Origin: Spiroplasma endosymbiont of Cantharis nigra
GTDB lineage: Bacteria; Bacillota_I; Bacilli_A; Mycoplasmatales; Mycoplasmataceae
DNA length: 64,000 nucleotides
Assembly: GCF_964019925.1 (NCBI RefSeq)
Contig: NZ_OZ026470.1
Span: 310,001-374,000, forward strand
Reading direction: 5' to 3'
Shown here: in pieces, positions 22,011 through 33,744 of the stretch
How positions within the stretch are numbered: position 1 is the stretch's first letter
How the letters are laid out: every line of letters starts with the position of its first letter
The notes under the pieces: generated by a model
Databases searched by the model: none
What the model was told of the DNA's origin: nothing
Seen by the model: the letters and a program-made list of their open reading frames with translations, nothing else
Translations under genes and position numbers: made by a program

Positions 22011-22835
22011 ATGAATAAAATACTCGATAAAGCTTTAAAATTTAATAATGGTTTAGAAATACCGCAAATAGGATTAGGAACATATGAATTAGTTGATGAA
22101 AAGGAGACATTGGAATCTATTAAAGCAGCTTTAAACGCTGGATATAAACATATAGATACAGCATCTATTTATCAAAACCATAAAATAATAGCTCAAGCTA
22201 TTAAGGAAAGTGGAGTAGATCGTCAATCATTATTTATTACTTCAAAAGTGTGAAATTCACATAATAAATATGAGTTGGCAAAAGAAGCTATTAATGATAT
22301 TTTAAAAGAATTAGAAATAGACTATATTGATTTACTTTTAATTCACTGACCAACTGAATATAAATTAGAATGTTGAAAAGCATTAGAAGAAGCAGTTGAT
22401 CAAGGAAAAGTGAGATCAATTGGAGTAAGTAACTTTCAAGTACATCACTTGCAAGAAATATTAGAAAATTGTAGAATTAAGCCTGTAATCAATCAAATTG
22501 AATTACATCCTGCTTTACAAAATCTAGAAGTTGTTAAATTTTGTCAAGCAAATGATATTTTAGTTCAATCATGAGGAACAATGATGAGAGGAAAATGTTT
22601 TGAGGTTGAAGAAATTAAAACATTAGCTAAAAAATATAAAAAGTCAGAAGCTCAAATATGTCTAAGATGAGGATTACAAATGGGTTACATAATAATACCA
22701 AAATCTTCAAAACCAAGTAGAGTAATTGATAACATTCAAATAGAAGATTTTGAGTTAACTCAAGAAGATATGAAATTACTAGGAAAAATAAAAAATGAAA
22801 GAGTTGGGCCAGATCCAGATAACTTCGATTTTTAA
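22011..22835 (+). CDS. Aldo/keto reductase
   Basis: A 274-residue NADPH-dependent reductase with the usual barrel. The opening NGLEIPQIGLGTYEL is followed by the catalytic tetrad: Asp in HIDTAS, Tyr in SIYQNHK, Lys in TSKVWN and His in LIHWP. The cofactor-binding end (IIIPKSSKPSRVIDNI) is present. It resembles the 2,5-diketo-gluconate / methylglyoxal reductase group of small monomeric enzymes; the physiological carbonyl substrate is not predictable. Start ATG after AAAGGAG, with TATAAT at 21982-21987. It appears to be a single-gene unit closed by the terminator at 22873. Confidence 0.92.
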
Positions 22836-22872
22836 AAGCAATTAAAATAATTGCGATTACTAAAGTAAATTA

Positions 22873-22911
22873 AGTTATTAAGTGATGTAAAATCACTTAA
22901 TAACTTTTTTA
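22873..22911 (+). terminator. Terminator of the aldo/keto reductase gene
   Basis: AGTTATTAAGTGAT and ATCACTTAATAACT form a perfect 14-bp stem with a 5-base loop, followed by T-rich sequence. Confidence 0.9.
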
Positions 22912-22961
22912 TTTGATTAAATGTTAAAATATTTTGTAAATAAAAGAAAGGTAATTAACTT

Positions 22962-23492
22962 ATGAGAATTATTCCATATGAACTTTATAAATATGCTCCT
23001 GATATTGCATTGACTGCTTTAAGAAAAGAATTTGGAATGCATGACTATTATCTAAATATAAATCCCAATAATAAAGCAATGCAACCTTTTTTAGACTTAG
23101 GAAGAAATTATTTTAACCAATTAATGTATGAATGAAAGAAAGAAATGGATAAAAGGGGCTTTTATGTTAATTCTTTTCATTCATTTTATTGCCTCAACAA
23201 TAGTTTTGAGTCTCTAAAAACTAACTATTTTTTAATATTAGAGTGTATTATTCAATGAGAATTAAAAGATTTTTTACCTTATGATACAAGTTTGAGTTGG
23301 TATGAAATAACACAAAAGTTATTAGAGAATTACTCACTTAAAATAAGCAAATTTAGTCTAAAAAACTATCAAGATTTATTAAAATGATATAAAGAAAGCT
23401 TTATGACTTTAAATGAAGTAAATAGATTAAAACCTAAGAACTTGGATATGAATAAAGTTTTAAACCATTTTAAAACTTATTTTAATATTTAA
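22962..23492 (+). CDS. Unknown protein, 176 residues
   Basis: A complete reading frame from ATG (after AAAGAAAGG) to TAA with several TGA-coded Trp (YEWKKE, QWELKDF, LKWYKES). It has no signal peptide or membrane segment. The opening MRIIPYELYKYAP with LRKEFGMHDY slightly recalls small proteins annotated as pyrimidine-dimer glycosylase-like, but the match is too weak to call. It stands alone after the terminator at 22873. Confidence 0.7.
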
Positions 23493-23796
23493 CTTGTTTT
23501 TTTTATAATAATGGGGTAATTTTTAAATAAAAGAAATAAGGGACTCTTTTAAAATTTAAATTCATTAATAAGCTTTATAAAAATAACTAGTCAATTTAGT
23601 AATCACACTATAGGAGTAATCTGGATTAATTATCTGATTAATTATTTGAAATACTCAATATAAAAGTGATAAAAATTCATATATTAAAAACATTTTTACT
23701 TACATAAAAAATTTTTCAAATACTTTAAAATAATTTAATTAAACTTATTTTAAATATAATTAAATTGTATTCTGGAAATACAAGTGAGGAAAAAAA
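23493..23796. other. Intergenic region before LP3
   Basis: About 300 bp of A/T-rich sequence without a gene. TATAAT at 23755-23760 is the likely -10 box for LP3, but no convincing -35 box is seen. The short inverted motif GATTAATTATCTGATTAATTA occurs near 23624-23645. Confidence 0.4.
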
Positions 23797-25572
23797 ATGA
23801 AAAAGTTATTAACACTTTTGGGAGCATTTGGAATGCTTACGTCAGCTGGAGCAACTGTAGTTGCTTGTGGATCAACTGGCCCAAATATAATTGATCCAGA
23901 AGATGATTGATCAGAAATTATTGAGGAATTTAACTCTGATTTATCATCATTATTTCAAGATTATAAAGATGATCAATTGAAATATTTAATTAATATTGAG
24001 ACTAATGAAGCAACTGTAAGAGATGAAAATAAACTGAAATTTTTTACAAAATCTAATGTAGAGAGTTTCTTGAATAGTGGTAAAGACCTTACAGATGAAC
24101 AAAAAAGAGATATTTTAAGTGACTTAGAATTGACAATGGATAAAGTAAAACTTGAAGACGAAATAAAATTATTGGCTAAAGAAGAAAAATATTCTATCTT
24201 ATTTTCTAAGATAGAAGGTAATTTATTAGATGATTTTAAGATTGTTAGTGATATTAAAGTTATAAGTAATGCTGATTCAAAAGATGAAGAAGAAGCATAT
24301 TATGCAAATATTATTTTTGATTATGAAATTTATGTAAATTATTCAAAATCAAGTGAAGAAAAAGCAAAATTTAAAATTGAAGACAACTTTAAATTTACAA
24401 TTACAGATAGTTCAAAATTTGGAGAAATATTTAAAGATATAGTAGAAAATATTCAAAAAGATTTTCTTTCTTCAGTAAAAAATGACACCATGACAGACTT
24501 TGCAAATATTGATTTCAAAAATTTAGGTACAGACAAAGCTGATTTAGAAAATACAGATCAAGAAATCAAAGAGTATTTTAACAAAGATGAATACTTTAGA
24601 GATAAATTAGCTCTTTTCATTGATGATAATTATATTGATAATAATTTATCTATTAATGCAAAATTTCAAAATCAAATAATTACAAATACTAAAAGAGATA
24701 TTGAATGACAAGTTGAGTATAGAAATGAAGCAAGTGAATTAACTACATCGACATTTAAAGACAAAAAAGAATTTGGTAAAGGTACTAAAATTTATAATCA
24801 AGTAAGTTTATTAACAGGTCATGATATGACAACTGCTGCTGGACAACAAAAAATTGAAGAGTATATTGAAAAATCAACTGAGTTAGAAGAAAAAAAATTC
24901 AATGATAAGTTTGATGAAATTACAAAAGATATTGAAAATAATTTATTATTAAAAGAAAATGTATTAAAAGTTGGAAAAATTAGGCTTAATAGTTTAACAA
25001 TAGTAACTTCTAGTGGATATATTCATCAACTACCAGATTTTTCATTAATGATGGGTTATTATTCAGATGAAAGTAATAAAAGAGATAGTGAAATAACAGC
25101 AAAAAAATTTAAAGATAATATAGTTACAGCTATTAGCGAATTTCAAAAAATTTATGAAGTGGATTTTAGCAAAAGAAATAATGCTTTCTTTGGTGGATTT
25201 AAAGATAGTTCTGTTGTATTTAAAAAATGAAATTGAACTAATACACAATGAAATGGTAGAGAAGTTTGAGAAAATATGAGTTTAAGAACTTTGGAACTAG
25301 TTCAATATAGAGAAGAATTATTGGCAAATTCAAATCAAAGTCATTTTGATTTTCAATTAGGAAGAAATACAAAAGGTTTTGGTGTTTATAAAACTGATCA
25401 AAGAATTAGTCTTTCAGAATTTAGAGAAACCAGTGATCTTAAAAAAGAACTTAATCTTTATATAGAATTTGATTATTTCAAACTAAAATTAGATGGTGAA
25501 CTAGAAAATTATAAAGATTGATATGAAAATAGACTATTTACAGGTTTAGATAAAGATGAATATTTAAAATAA
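23797..25572 (+). CDS. Surface lipoprotein LP3, cassette 2
   Basis: A 591-residue lipoprotein with signal peptide MKKLLTLLGAFG...VVAC (Cys24). Its closest relative is LP4 (30881): long stretches such as FFTKSNVE, ANIIFDYEIYVNYSK and MSLRTLELVQYREELLA are the same. The shared family block is IHQLPDFSLMMGYY near residue 408. No known domain was recognised. The permease gene starts 99 bp downstream behind its own strong ribosome binding site, followed by the ATPase gene, so this is a complete three-gene cassette. Start ATG after GAGG. Confidence 0.93.
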
Positions 25573-25671
25573 TTTAATATTTAAAATTACAAAATAAAAA
25601 GTTCAAATAAAATTATTCAATCATGTTTGTATAATTTTATTTTTTTATTAATAAATTAAAAAGGAGGAATT

Positions 25672-27471
25672 ATTATTTTAATTAAAAATAAAATAAGTTT
25701 TATAGATATTTTTAATTATCAATTTAAAAATATTTTAAGAGATAAGTCTTTTATTATAATGTATTTTTTATCTATAAGTTTTTCTATAATAGCATCTATT
25801 GTAATTATGACAAAAAAAACTTCTGGAGAAGCAATAACAATTTTTAATTTTTATGTTCTTATTCATACATTTGTAATTATATTGATATTGATTTTAAAAT
25901 TAATTGGTTTTTTCTTTTATATAAAAAAGGAAGATAAAACTATTAATATTATTACAGTCCAGCAAATTGGTCGAACTCAATTATTTAATGCTACAATTAT
26001 TGTTATAGTAATATCTAGTTTAGCTTTGTTTTTAATAAATTTTATTTTAATAAATTTTATCTCATTTTTTGCAAATATGAAATTTGATGTTGTCATGTTA
26101 AGAGTTACATTGACATATTTAATCTTTTCTCTTGTTATTGTAATTTTATTAATAAATTTTATTTTATTTCTATATTTCATTTTTAATATTCAATTTGCAA
26201 CAATTTTAATTACATTAATTATGGCTTTTGGTTTCATTGCTTCTTTACCATATCAATTTTTATATACATCTGAAAAGTCAAAAAGTTTAGTTTTTGAATC
26301 GGATTCAAATGAAAAAGTTATTTTAATGGTGGAAGATATTTATGATGCTTATGAATTTCAAAGTAATGTAAACAAGGGAAGAATTTTATATCCTAATCTT
26401 AGTAATTTTATAAATGATAACTTTTTAAAGGAAAAAATGAGAATAAGTAATTTTAGTGAATTAAATAATATTGATAGGAGAATAGATATTTGAAAAGATT
26501 TAAATATTATTAAAGATAAACCTTTAAAAGTTGGATATGAAGGAAAAATAACTAGAACAAAAATTGGTTCAGAAATTGATGATTGAAAGTTTGGATCAAA
26601 AATTAAATTTGAAACTTATTTAAAATATAATTTTTTATCTTTGGAAGAATTATCGCAATTAATTGATAGTTCTGATAATGAAAATAAAAAAATATTAATA
26701 GAGTTAGAAGAATTTACAAATTACATAATGGATCATTATTTAGAATTTCAAAAATCTTTTTATACATTATTTGACGATTTTATTATTTTAGAAGATTGTG
26801 AAAATATTGAGAATGAAAATTTTTGTTGAAACAATTCAAATGGACAAAAGGAAAAACATGGTTATATTGAAAAAATAGATGATCAAGGTCGTAAAGATAA
26901 AAGGTCATTTAAATTAGAATATCTTTTAGAATTGTATAAAAATTATTATTGAAATTTAAATGGATTTACTTTAAATAGAGATGAAGCAAGTGAGTTTATT
27001 GAATCTTACATGTCAGATGGGGGATTATTTAATCCTTTAATGTTATCAGTAAGAATTTTAGAAAATTATTTTATTAAATATACATCAAATTTTGTTATTG
27101 CAACAAATTATTCAATTAGAGATACTTCAAGTCAATGAAAAAGTTATATAAAACCAAGAAAAAATTATGACATAATTTTAAATTTTAACTTTTTATCTAA
27201 TTTAATGTTGAATTATACTTATTATTCTGGTTTTAGTTATAACGACTTTTGATTTGAACCAAACTTTAACTCAAAAATTTCTTTTGAAAAACAAAAAAAT
27301 ATGTTTTTACCTTATACTACATTTACTTTAAAAATAAAAAATGATAGATTAGATCCTTATTCTTATAATTATTTTTTACCAGTTTACTACTATTTAGTAT
27401 TTCAAATTTTTATGAGCATTATTTTTTATGTAGTATCATTTATAAAATTCAAAAATATGGATTTAAATTAG
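25672..27471 (+). CDS. ABC permease with large external domain, cassette 2 (non-ATG start)
   Basis: About 599 residues: membrane segments near 26-46, 60-80, 108-138, 146-170 and 175-200, an external domain of about 350 residues, then a last segment near 570-590. An excellent ribosome binding site (AAGGAGG, 25661-25667) is followed by ATT ATT TTA ATT AAA in frame. There is no ATG, GTG or TTG before Met30, which lies inside the first membrane segment. Alignment with permease 4, which starts MKDIKENIS at an ATG, places the start at ATT 25672 or a neighbouring ATT/TTA codon. Family signatures are NFYVLIHTF, SLPYQFL, RILENYF, TYYSGFSYNDFWFEP and LPYTTF. It partners the ATPase 17 bp downstream. Confidence 0.85.
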
Positions 27472-27488
27472 CAGAAGGAAGCGAAAAG

Positions 27489-28412
27489 ATGGAGAAAATA
27501 ATTACTTTTAAAAACTTTACTAAAAAGTTTAAAACAAATCAAATTGGACCTATAAACTTTGATATTGAAAGGGGTTCAATTACTGCTTTATTAGGTGGTA
27601 GTGGTAGTGGTAAAACAGTTGTACTAAATGCCCTAACAGGAATTATCAAAAAATATAAAGGTGAAATTATAATAGAAAAAATTAATAGAAAAAATAGAAA
27701 ATCATATTTAATAAATAAAAGTATGGGTTACTACACTCAAATGGATTTTTCTCTTTATGATATTTCTGCATATAATTTTTTATACGATAGTTGTAAAATT
27801 TTTGGTTTGGCAAAAAATAAAATAAAAGAAAAAATTGAATATTGATTAACTTTTTTTGAACTATGAGATAAAAAAGATAAAAAGTTAAAAAACTTCTCAT
27901 GAGGAATGAAAAATAGAATGAATTTTATAATTTGCTTTATTAAGGAACCTGATATTATTATTCTAGATGAGCCAGGTGCCAATCTAGATTCAATTTGAAG
28001 AAATAAAATAAAAAACCTTTTAATAAAATTTAAAAGTGAGGGTAAAACAATAGTTGTTACTGTTCATAATATTGATGAGTTAGCAGAATTATTTGATGAT
28101 TATATAATACTTGAATCAGGAGCTATTATTTTTAAAGGCTCAAAAAAGGAATTGGATTTATATAATAAGTTTAAAATATTTTTTAGTGTTAAAGTTGATA
28201 TTAAAAAATTTAGGGACTTTATGAATTCTAAAAAAATAAAAACTTTTAAATATGATTCTTTAGAAAATTCAATTGTATTTGCTTCAAACTCTGCTGAAGA
28301 AATTAACTGAGTATTTTTATTTTTATTAAAAGAATCCGTTCCAATTAAAAATTTAATTAAATTATCAATTAGTATGGAATCGATTTATAAAGCCTTAGAA
28401 AAAAATGAATAA
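27489..28412 (+). CDS. ABC transporter ATPase, cassette 2
   Basis: A 307-residue ATPase with Walker A GGSGSGKT, Q-loop YYTQMDF, signature NFSWGMKNR, Walker [14 protein letters not shown] and switch His in TVHNIDE. The C-terminal family domain ends in SMESIYKALEKNE. It is almost the same as the ATPase at 35563, so cassettes 2 and 3 are recent duplicates. ATG after GAAGGAAG. It energises the permease just upstream; substrate unknown. Confidence 0.92.
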
Positions 28413-28479
28413 AATATTTGACTGTGGATATAATTCCTTAAGTATACAAAATAATAAATAAGACATTTATTATTAATGT

Positions 28480-29396
28480 ATGAATGTAATTCTCTAAGTA
28501 TACATAATGTTAAAAAACATAAGATGGATACTTAGAGAATTTTTTTATGTCAAATGTTATAGGCAATAAATCAAATATGTTAAGTGTCAAACAAGAGCAA
28601 GAGTTAGTTAATAAACTCTATAATTAAAATAGAACTTTTAAATAACTATCAGTTGAATATGGTATATCTTATTCAACAGCAAAAAATTTTTGCATGAATT
28701 GTAAAATATATGGAACTAAAGGTTTAATTTCAAAAACTAGAAAGCATAACAGTCATTCCAGTATTAGACCAAACTATTTATACGCAAAAAATAAAGAATT
28801 GGCAATTCTTAAAAAGAAGATTAAATGATTAAAAATGGAAAATGAATTTATAAAAAGTTCAATGAAATGATGGAAAATTAAAAGAAAAAATAAATTATAT
28901 TTATAAAATTATAGAAGGATTTAAATGTAAATATAATGTCTCAGATTTATGTAATCTTTTAAAAATTACTAGATTAAGTTACTATAGGTAAGTTAAGAAT
29001 GGTAAAAGGATTATATTATAAAAATAGATATTAATATTGCAAAAGAAAAAAATCTTTATTTTTTAAATATGAGGGTATTTATGGTAACTCTAGAATAAAA
29101 ATATGTTTAAAAAGGTAAGGGAATAAAGATTAGTCAAAATAAAGTAGCAAGAATAATGAGGATATATAAAATATATTAAGTAATTAGAGTTAAAAAGATG
29201 ATTAGAAAACCTAAGGAAAAGAAAAATATTACTCATGTTCGAAGTATTGTTAATAGAAAATGAAAAATTTATTAGAAGAATTAATCTTCAGTGAACGAAA
29301 TTACTTATATTTACCATTAAATAATAAATTTACTTATCTTACCTTTTTTAAAGATATTTAGACAGGGTTTATAGTTGGTTATAAATCCTGTCTAAA
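28480..29396 (+). mobile_element. Decayed group B (IS3) element
   Basis: It begins with a left-end repeat GAATGTAATTCTCTAAGTAT and an OrfA remnant (MSNVIGNKSNMLSVKQEQEL) and runs through OrfB pieces (CNLLKITRLSYYR, FKDI with FIVGYKS). Many frameshifts and stops break it, and it is cut at the group D element at 29399. A second partial end (ATAATTCCTTAAGTATAC) lies just upstream at 28434-28455. Confidence 0.8.
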
Positions 29397-29398
29397 AT

Positions 29399-30777
29399 TG
29401 TAGATAATAAGTGATTATGTCCTAAAATGCAAGATTTATCTAATAAATAGATCTTGTATTTTTTCTTTTTCTATCAAAAAATATCAGTTAGTTGCTTTCC
29501 AAGGAGAGTCAATTTTGGGTACTTTATTAGTTTCAACTTCTTAATTAGATAGTGTTTTAATACTTCCATGTAAGCATTCATCTTCAACTTAAATAAGATT
29601 GTAAATGTCATTTCCAATTAGTGCATAATACTTTTTATTTATCGTTGCCATAACCATTACTTTTAACTTTGGCTTAAAGTAAATTGGAGTAAGGCCCTTA
29701 CAAATAAATCACTTAGTTTTTTTAAAACTGATACTATGACCATTATCAATAATTCATTCACTTCGATAAGAGAAAGCAATATTTTCATCTTGATCAAATT
29801 TTTCTAGTTACTGATTCTAATTGGTCTAAAGGTATTGAAAAATATTGATTGTATTCTTGAATAAAATGGGCAAATAATTATTTAATTACTTAATTTTTTT
29901 AAATATGAGAGTCTAATTATTTGAGGTCTTCTTCTTTGCAATGTTCTAAAAGAAGTTCTTTCGACTAAAGTTTTTTCTTGAGGGATTGACGTTGTTTTTG
30001 TATTTACTTTAAAAAGTGAGAAATAAATTATAATTGTGTATTTGAAACGCTATCACCAAAATGCTTACGATTATTTTTACTACTGAAAACATTTCGATTA
30101 TCACTGACATTTAGTTTTGGTAAACCATAATGTTTAAAGGCTTTTTTATAGATATTATAATAACTATCAATAGTTTCATGTTCGCTGGAATAAGCTGCCA
30201 AAATTCTTTTACTATGTTTATCAATTACATTATGCAAATGATATTTTAAATTCTTAATTCATTGATGATTTGAAGCATCAGTTTCGTAGATTTCTCCAAA
30301 TTTTACAATTTTCTTTTGCGTAGGAAGGGGTTGATATAGTTGAATTTGAAAGATACTGGCGTGCTAAATTTTCTTGGTTTGCTGCCTTTAAATTTTTACG
30401 AATATCTTTTTTTGTTTTTTGTTTTTCTATTAAGAGTCTCAATTAAAATATTTTCTTCTATTAATATGCGTCTAATTGCAGAATAACCTATTTTCCTTTT
30501 TCGATTTAGTTCTTAATAATGCTTAATAATAAAGTCATAATATTTAGTTTGAAATAATTGTTGAATTTTATTTATAGGTATTTTATTGATATTTTTATGA
30601 ATAAAAGCTTTTGTTCTAATTTCTTGATACTCTTTAAGCTTTTGTCTAGTGTGTCTAACACTATAACCTAGTCCAAAGGCTGTATTTTTAATAGTTCCTT
30701 TCATAAAACCTCCATTTATTGATTATAAAGGAGGACAAAGTCGCTTGTTAATATGTAGGGACATAATCGCTTATTAC
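29399..30777 (-). mobile_element. Decayed group D (IS1202-like) element
   Basis: It carries both terminal repeats (TAATAAGTGATTATGTCC at 29405 and GGGACATAATCGCTTATTA at 30758) and most of the transposase on the minus strand in broken frames: HNVIDKHSKRILAAY with NVSDNRNVFSSKN, and the N-terminal KGTIKNTAFGLGYSVRHTR. Compared with the intact copy at 47334-48686 it has several stops and a shortened N-terminus. Confidence 0.85.
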
Positions 30778-30880
30778 TCATAATTTAGTTTATTTTTTTT
30801 AAAAAGAATTTTAATTTTCTAAAATATTTTTATATAATGTATTTAAGCATTAATATGCTACGAAAAGGGGAAAATAATTT

Positions 30881-32638
30881 ATGAAAAAATTATTGGGATT
30901 ATTATCAACAATTGGGTTAGTTGCTGCAACAAGTACAACTGTTATTGCTTGTAAAACAGATGTTACAACTGACCCAGATGATGATTTATCAGAAATTATT
31001 GAAGATTTCAATTCTGAATTATCATCATTATTTCAAAATTATAAAGATGAACAATTAAAAAATTTAATTAATGTTGATGTGCCATCAACAGAAGAAAGTA
31101 AATTTAAATTTTTTACAAAATCTAATGTAGAAAATTTCTTAAATAGTGGTAAAGAACTAACTGCTGAACAAAAAAATGATATTTTAAGTGACTTAGAATT
31201 AACAATGGACAAAGATAAACTTGAAGGTGAGATAAGGAAGTTAGCAAATCAAGAAAAGTATTCAATATTATTCTCTAATATAGAAGGTAATTTATTAGAT
31301 AATTTTAAAATTGTTAGTGATATTGAAGTTATAAGTAATGCTGATTCAAAAACTGAGGAAGAAGCATATTATGCAAATATTATTTTTGATTATGAAATTT
31401 ATGTAAATTACTCAAAATCAAGTGAAGAAAAGGCAAAATTTAAAATTGAGGACAACTTTAAATTTACAATTACAGATAATTTGGATTTTGGAGCAATATT
31501 TAAAGATATAGTAGAAAATATTCAAAAAGATTTTCTTTCGTCAGTAAAAAATAAAACTATGGAGAATTTCGCAAATATTGATTATGAAAATTTAGATACA
31601 GATAAAGGTCATTTAGAAAACACAGATACTGAAATTAAAAATTACATTAATAAAGATGAAAACTTTAAAGATAATTTAGCTATGTTTATTAATGAAAATT
31701 ATATTAAAAATTTACCTATTAAAGCAAAGTTTCAAAATAAAGAGATTATAAATAATAAAAGAGAAATTGAATGACTTGCTGAATATAGAAATGAGGCAAG
31801 TGAAATAACTACATCTACTTATAAAACAAAAACAGAGTTTAATAAGGGTACTAAAATCTATAATCAAGTAAGTTTAATTACAGGATATGATATGAAAACT
31901 GATGAAGGAAAAGCAAAAATTGATGAGTATATGAAAAACTCTACTAAGGCAGAAGAATTAAAATTTAATTATCAAATTAATGAATTAACTAAGGATATTG
32001 AAGATAATTTATTATTAAAGGAAAATGTATTAAAAATTGGAAAAATTAGACTTTATTCTTTATCAATAGTAACTTCTAATAACTATGTTCATCAGTTGCC
32101 AGATATTTCATTAATGATGGGTTATTATTCAAATAAAAGTAATAAAAGAGATAGTGAAATAACAGCAAATAAATTTAAAGATAATATAGTTACAGCTATT
32201 AGTGAATTTCAAAGAATTTATGAAGTAGATTTTAATAAAAGAAATAGTGCATTTTTTGGTGGATTTAAAGAAAATGCTATTATATATAAAAAATGAAATT
32301 GAACTAATACACAATGAAATGGTAGAGAAGTTTGAGAAAATATGAGCTTAAGAACTTTGGAACTAGTTCAATATAGAGAAGAATTATTGGCAAATTCAAA
32401 ACAAAGTCATTTTGATTTTCAATTAGGAAGATATTCAAAAGGTTTTGGTGTTTATAAAACTGATAAAAGAATTAGTCTTTCAGAATTTAGAGAAACAAGT
32501 GATCTTAAAAAAGAACTTAATCTTTATATAGAATTTGATTATTTCAAACTAAAAATAGATGGTGAATTGGAAAACTATCAAGATTGATATGAAAATAGGT
32601 TATTCACAAGTTTAGATAATAATGAATATTTAAAGTAA
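30881..32638 (+). CDS. Surface lipoprotein LP4, cassette 3
   Basis: A 585-residue lipoprotein, signal MKKLLGLLSTIG...VIAC (Cys24), a close paralogue of LP3. The region just after the Cys differs (KTDVTTDPDDD), while the middle and C-terminal parts are highly conserved. The family block is VHQLPDISLMMGYY. TATAAT at 30833-30838 is a likely -10 box. Its permease is separated from it by about 1.1 kb of decayed insertion sequence, so co-transcription has probably been lost or weakened. ATG after GGGGAAAATAATTT. Confidence 0.93.
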
Positions 32639-32693
32639 TTTGATACTTTAAATTGGAGAATAAAAATTTAAATAAAAATATTTAATAAAATTT

Positions 32694-33660
32694 GTATAAA
32701 TATAATTCTCTAAGTGTAAAAGATGATAAAAGCAAATATCACTTATATATAAGGAGAATTTTTATATTACAAGCTAAAAATAAAAAAGCTTAACAAGTAA
32801 ATTTACAGTTAAAAATAAAGTAGTAAAAAAGTTAAATAAACTCAGGAAGAACTAGAAAAAAATAATTTGTGGATTTAAACTAAAGTATATTCCTTACAAA
32901 TTATGTAATCTATTAAAAAATTGGTTGAAGTACTCCTACTTTAACTCATAAGTATTGGAGTCGGTTATTTATTATCTAATAAGTTTTAAATTGAATAGAT
33001 TAGATTTAGATGATAACAAAATTGAAAAAAAAAAAAAAAATCATCCCATGCTACACTTCCCTAAAAAAAGCTATTAAAATGTTATTCAATATATGATTTA
33101 ATAATCGATAAAACTATTAGCAATTTCATCAATTACCAAATCAAAAATATATAAAAATAAATGGAGAAAAATTAAAATAAATTATTGAAAACCTGCCAAT
33201 ATTCAATAAAATTTTATTGAATAAAATGAATCATGAGTTATAAATACTATCTATTTTCAAATTTAAAAAGAGTTGTATATTTATCAGTTAAAAGGTTTTT
33301 TAAGTTTTAATGTTGGTCATTCTATATCTGAAAATAATGATAATAAAATTTGTAATAGTATTTTATTAGAAGTTATGAAATGCAAATGAACAAATGAAAA
33401 AAATATTTTATTTAAATAATGAATAAAAAGACTATAACATTTTTTATAAGTCCATATAAATCAATACACATTACTTCTTGTAAGGAATTCTTAAAAGAAG
33501 AAGTATCTCAAAGTTTAGTAAAAATTATTAAAAACTATTTAAAGTATTATAACTATAATATTAATTCAATAAGATAAAGCGGAATATCTTTTGAATATTA
33601 CTATAGTTATAAATTGAAAAACATAACACTCAATTTGTTTGAACCAATGTATATATAAAA
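32694..33660 (+). mobile_element. Heavily decayed group B (IS3) element inside cassette 3
   Basis: The left end ATAATTCTCTAAGTGT with a following AAGGAGAATTTTTAT matches the start of the group B element, and a stretch reading YKLCNLLKNW matches the OrfB start. Further right only scattered similarity remains, and the frame is destroyed by stops. The right end is not definable; the coordinates are approximate. Apart from this I see no gene between 32639 and 33744. Confidence 0.55.
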
Positions 33661-33744
33661 AATTATTATATAGTGGACTAGTTATATCTACCATAAAATT
33701 TATATAATTTAATTTTTTATTAATTAGTTAAAAGAGGAGGAATT

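Noticed and set aside
22962-23492. Pyrimidine-dimer DNA glycosylase
   Set aside because: Only the first dozen residues are suggestive and no catalytic residue can be assigned, so the gene is left as unknown.
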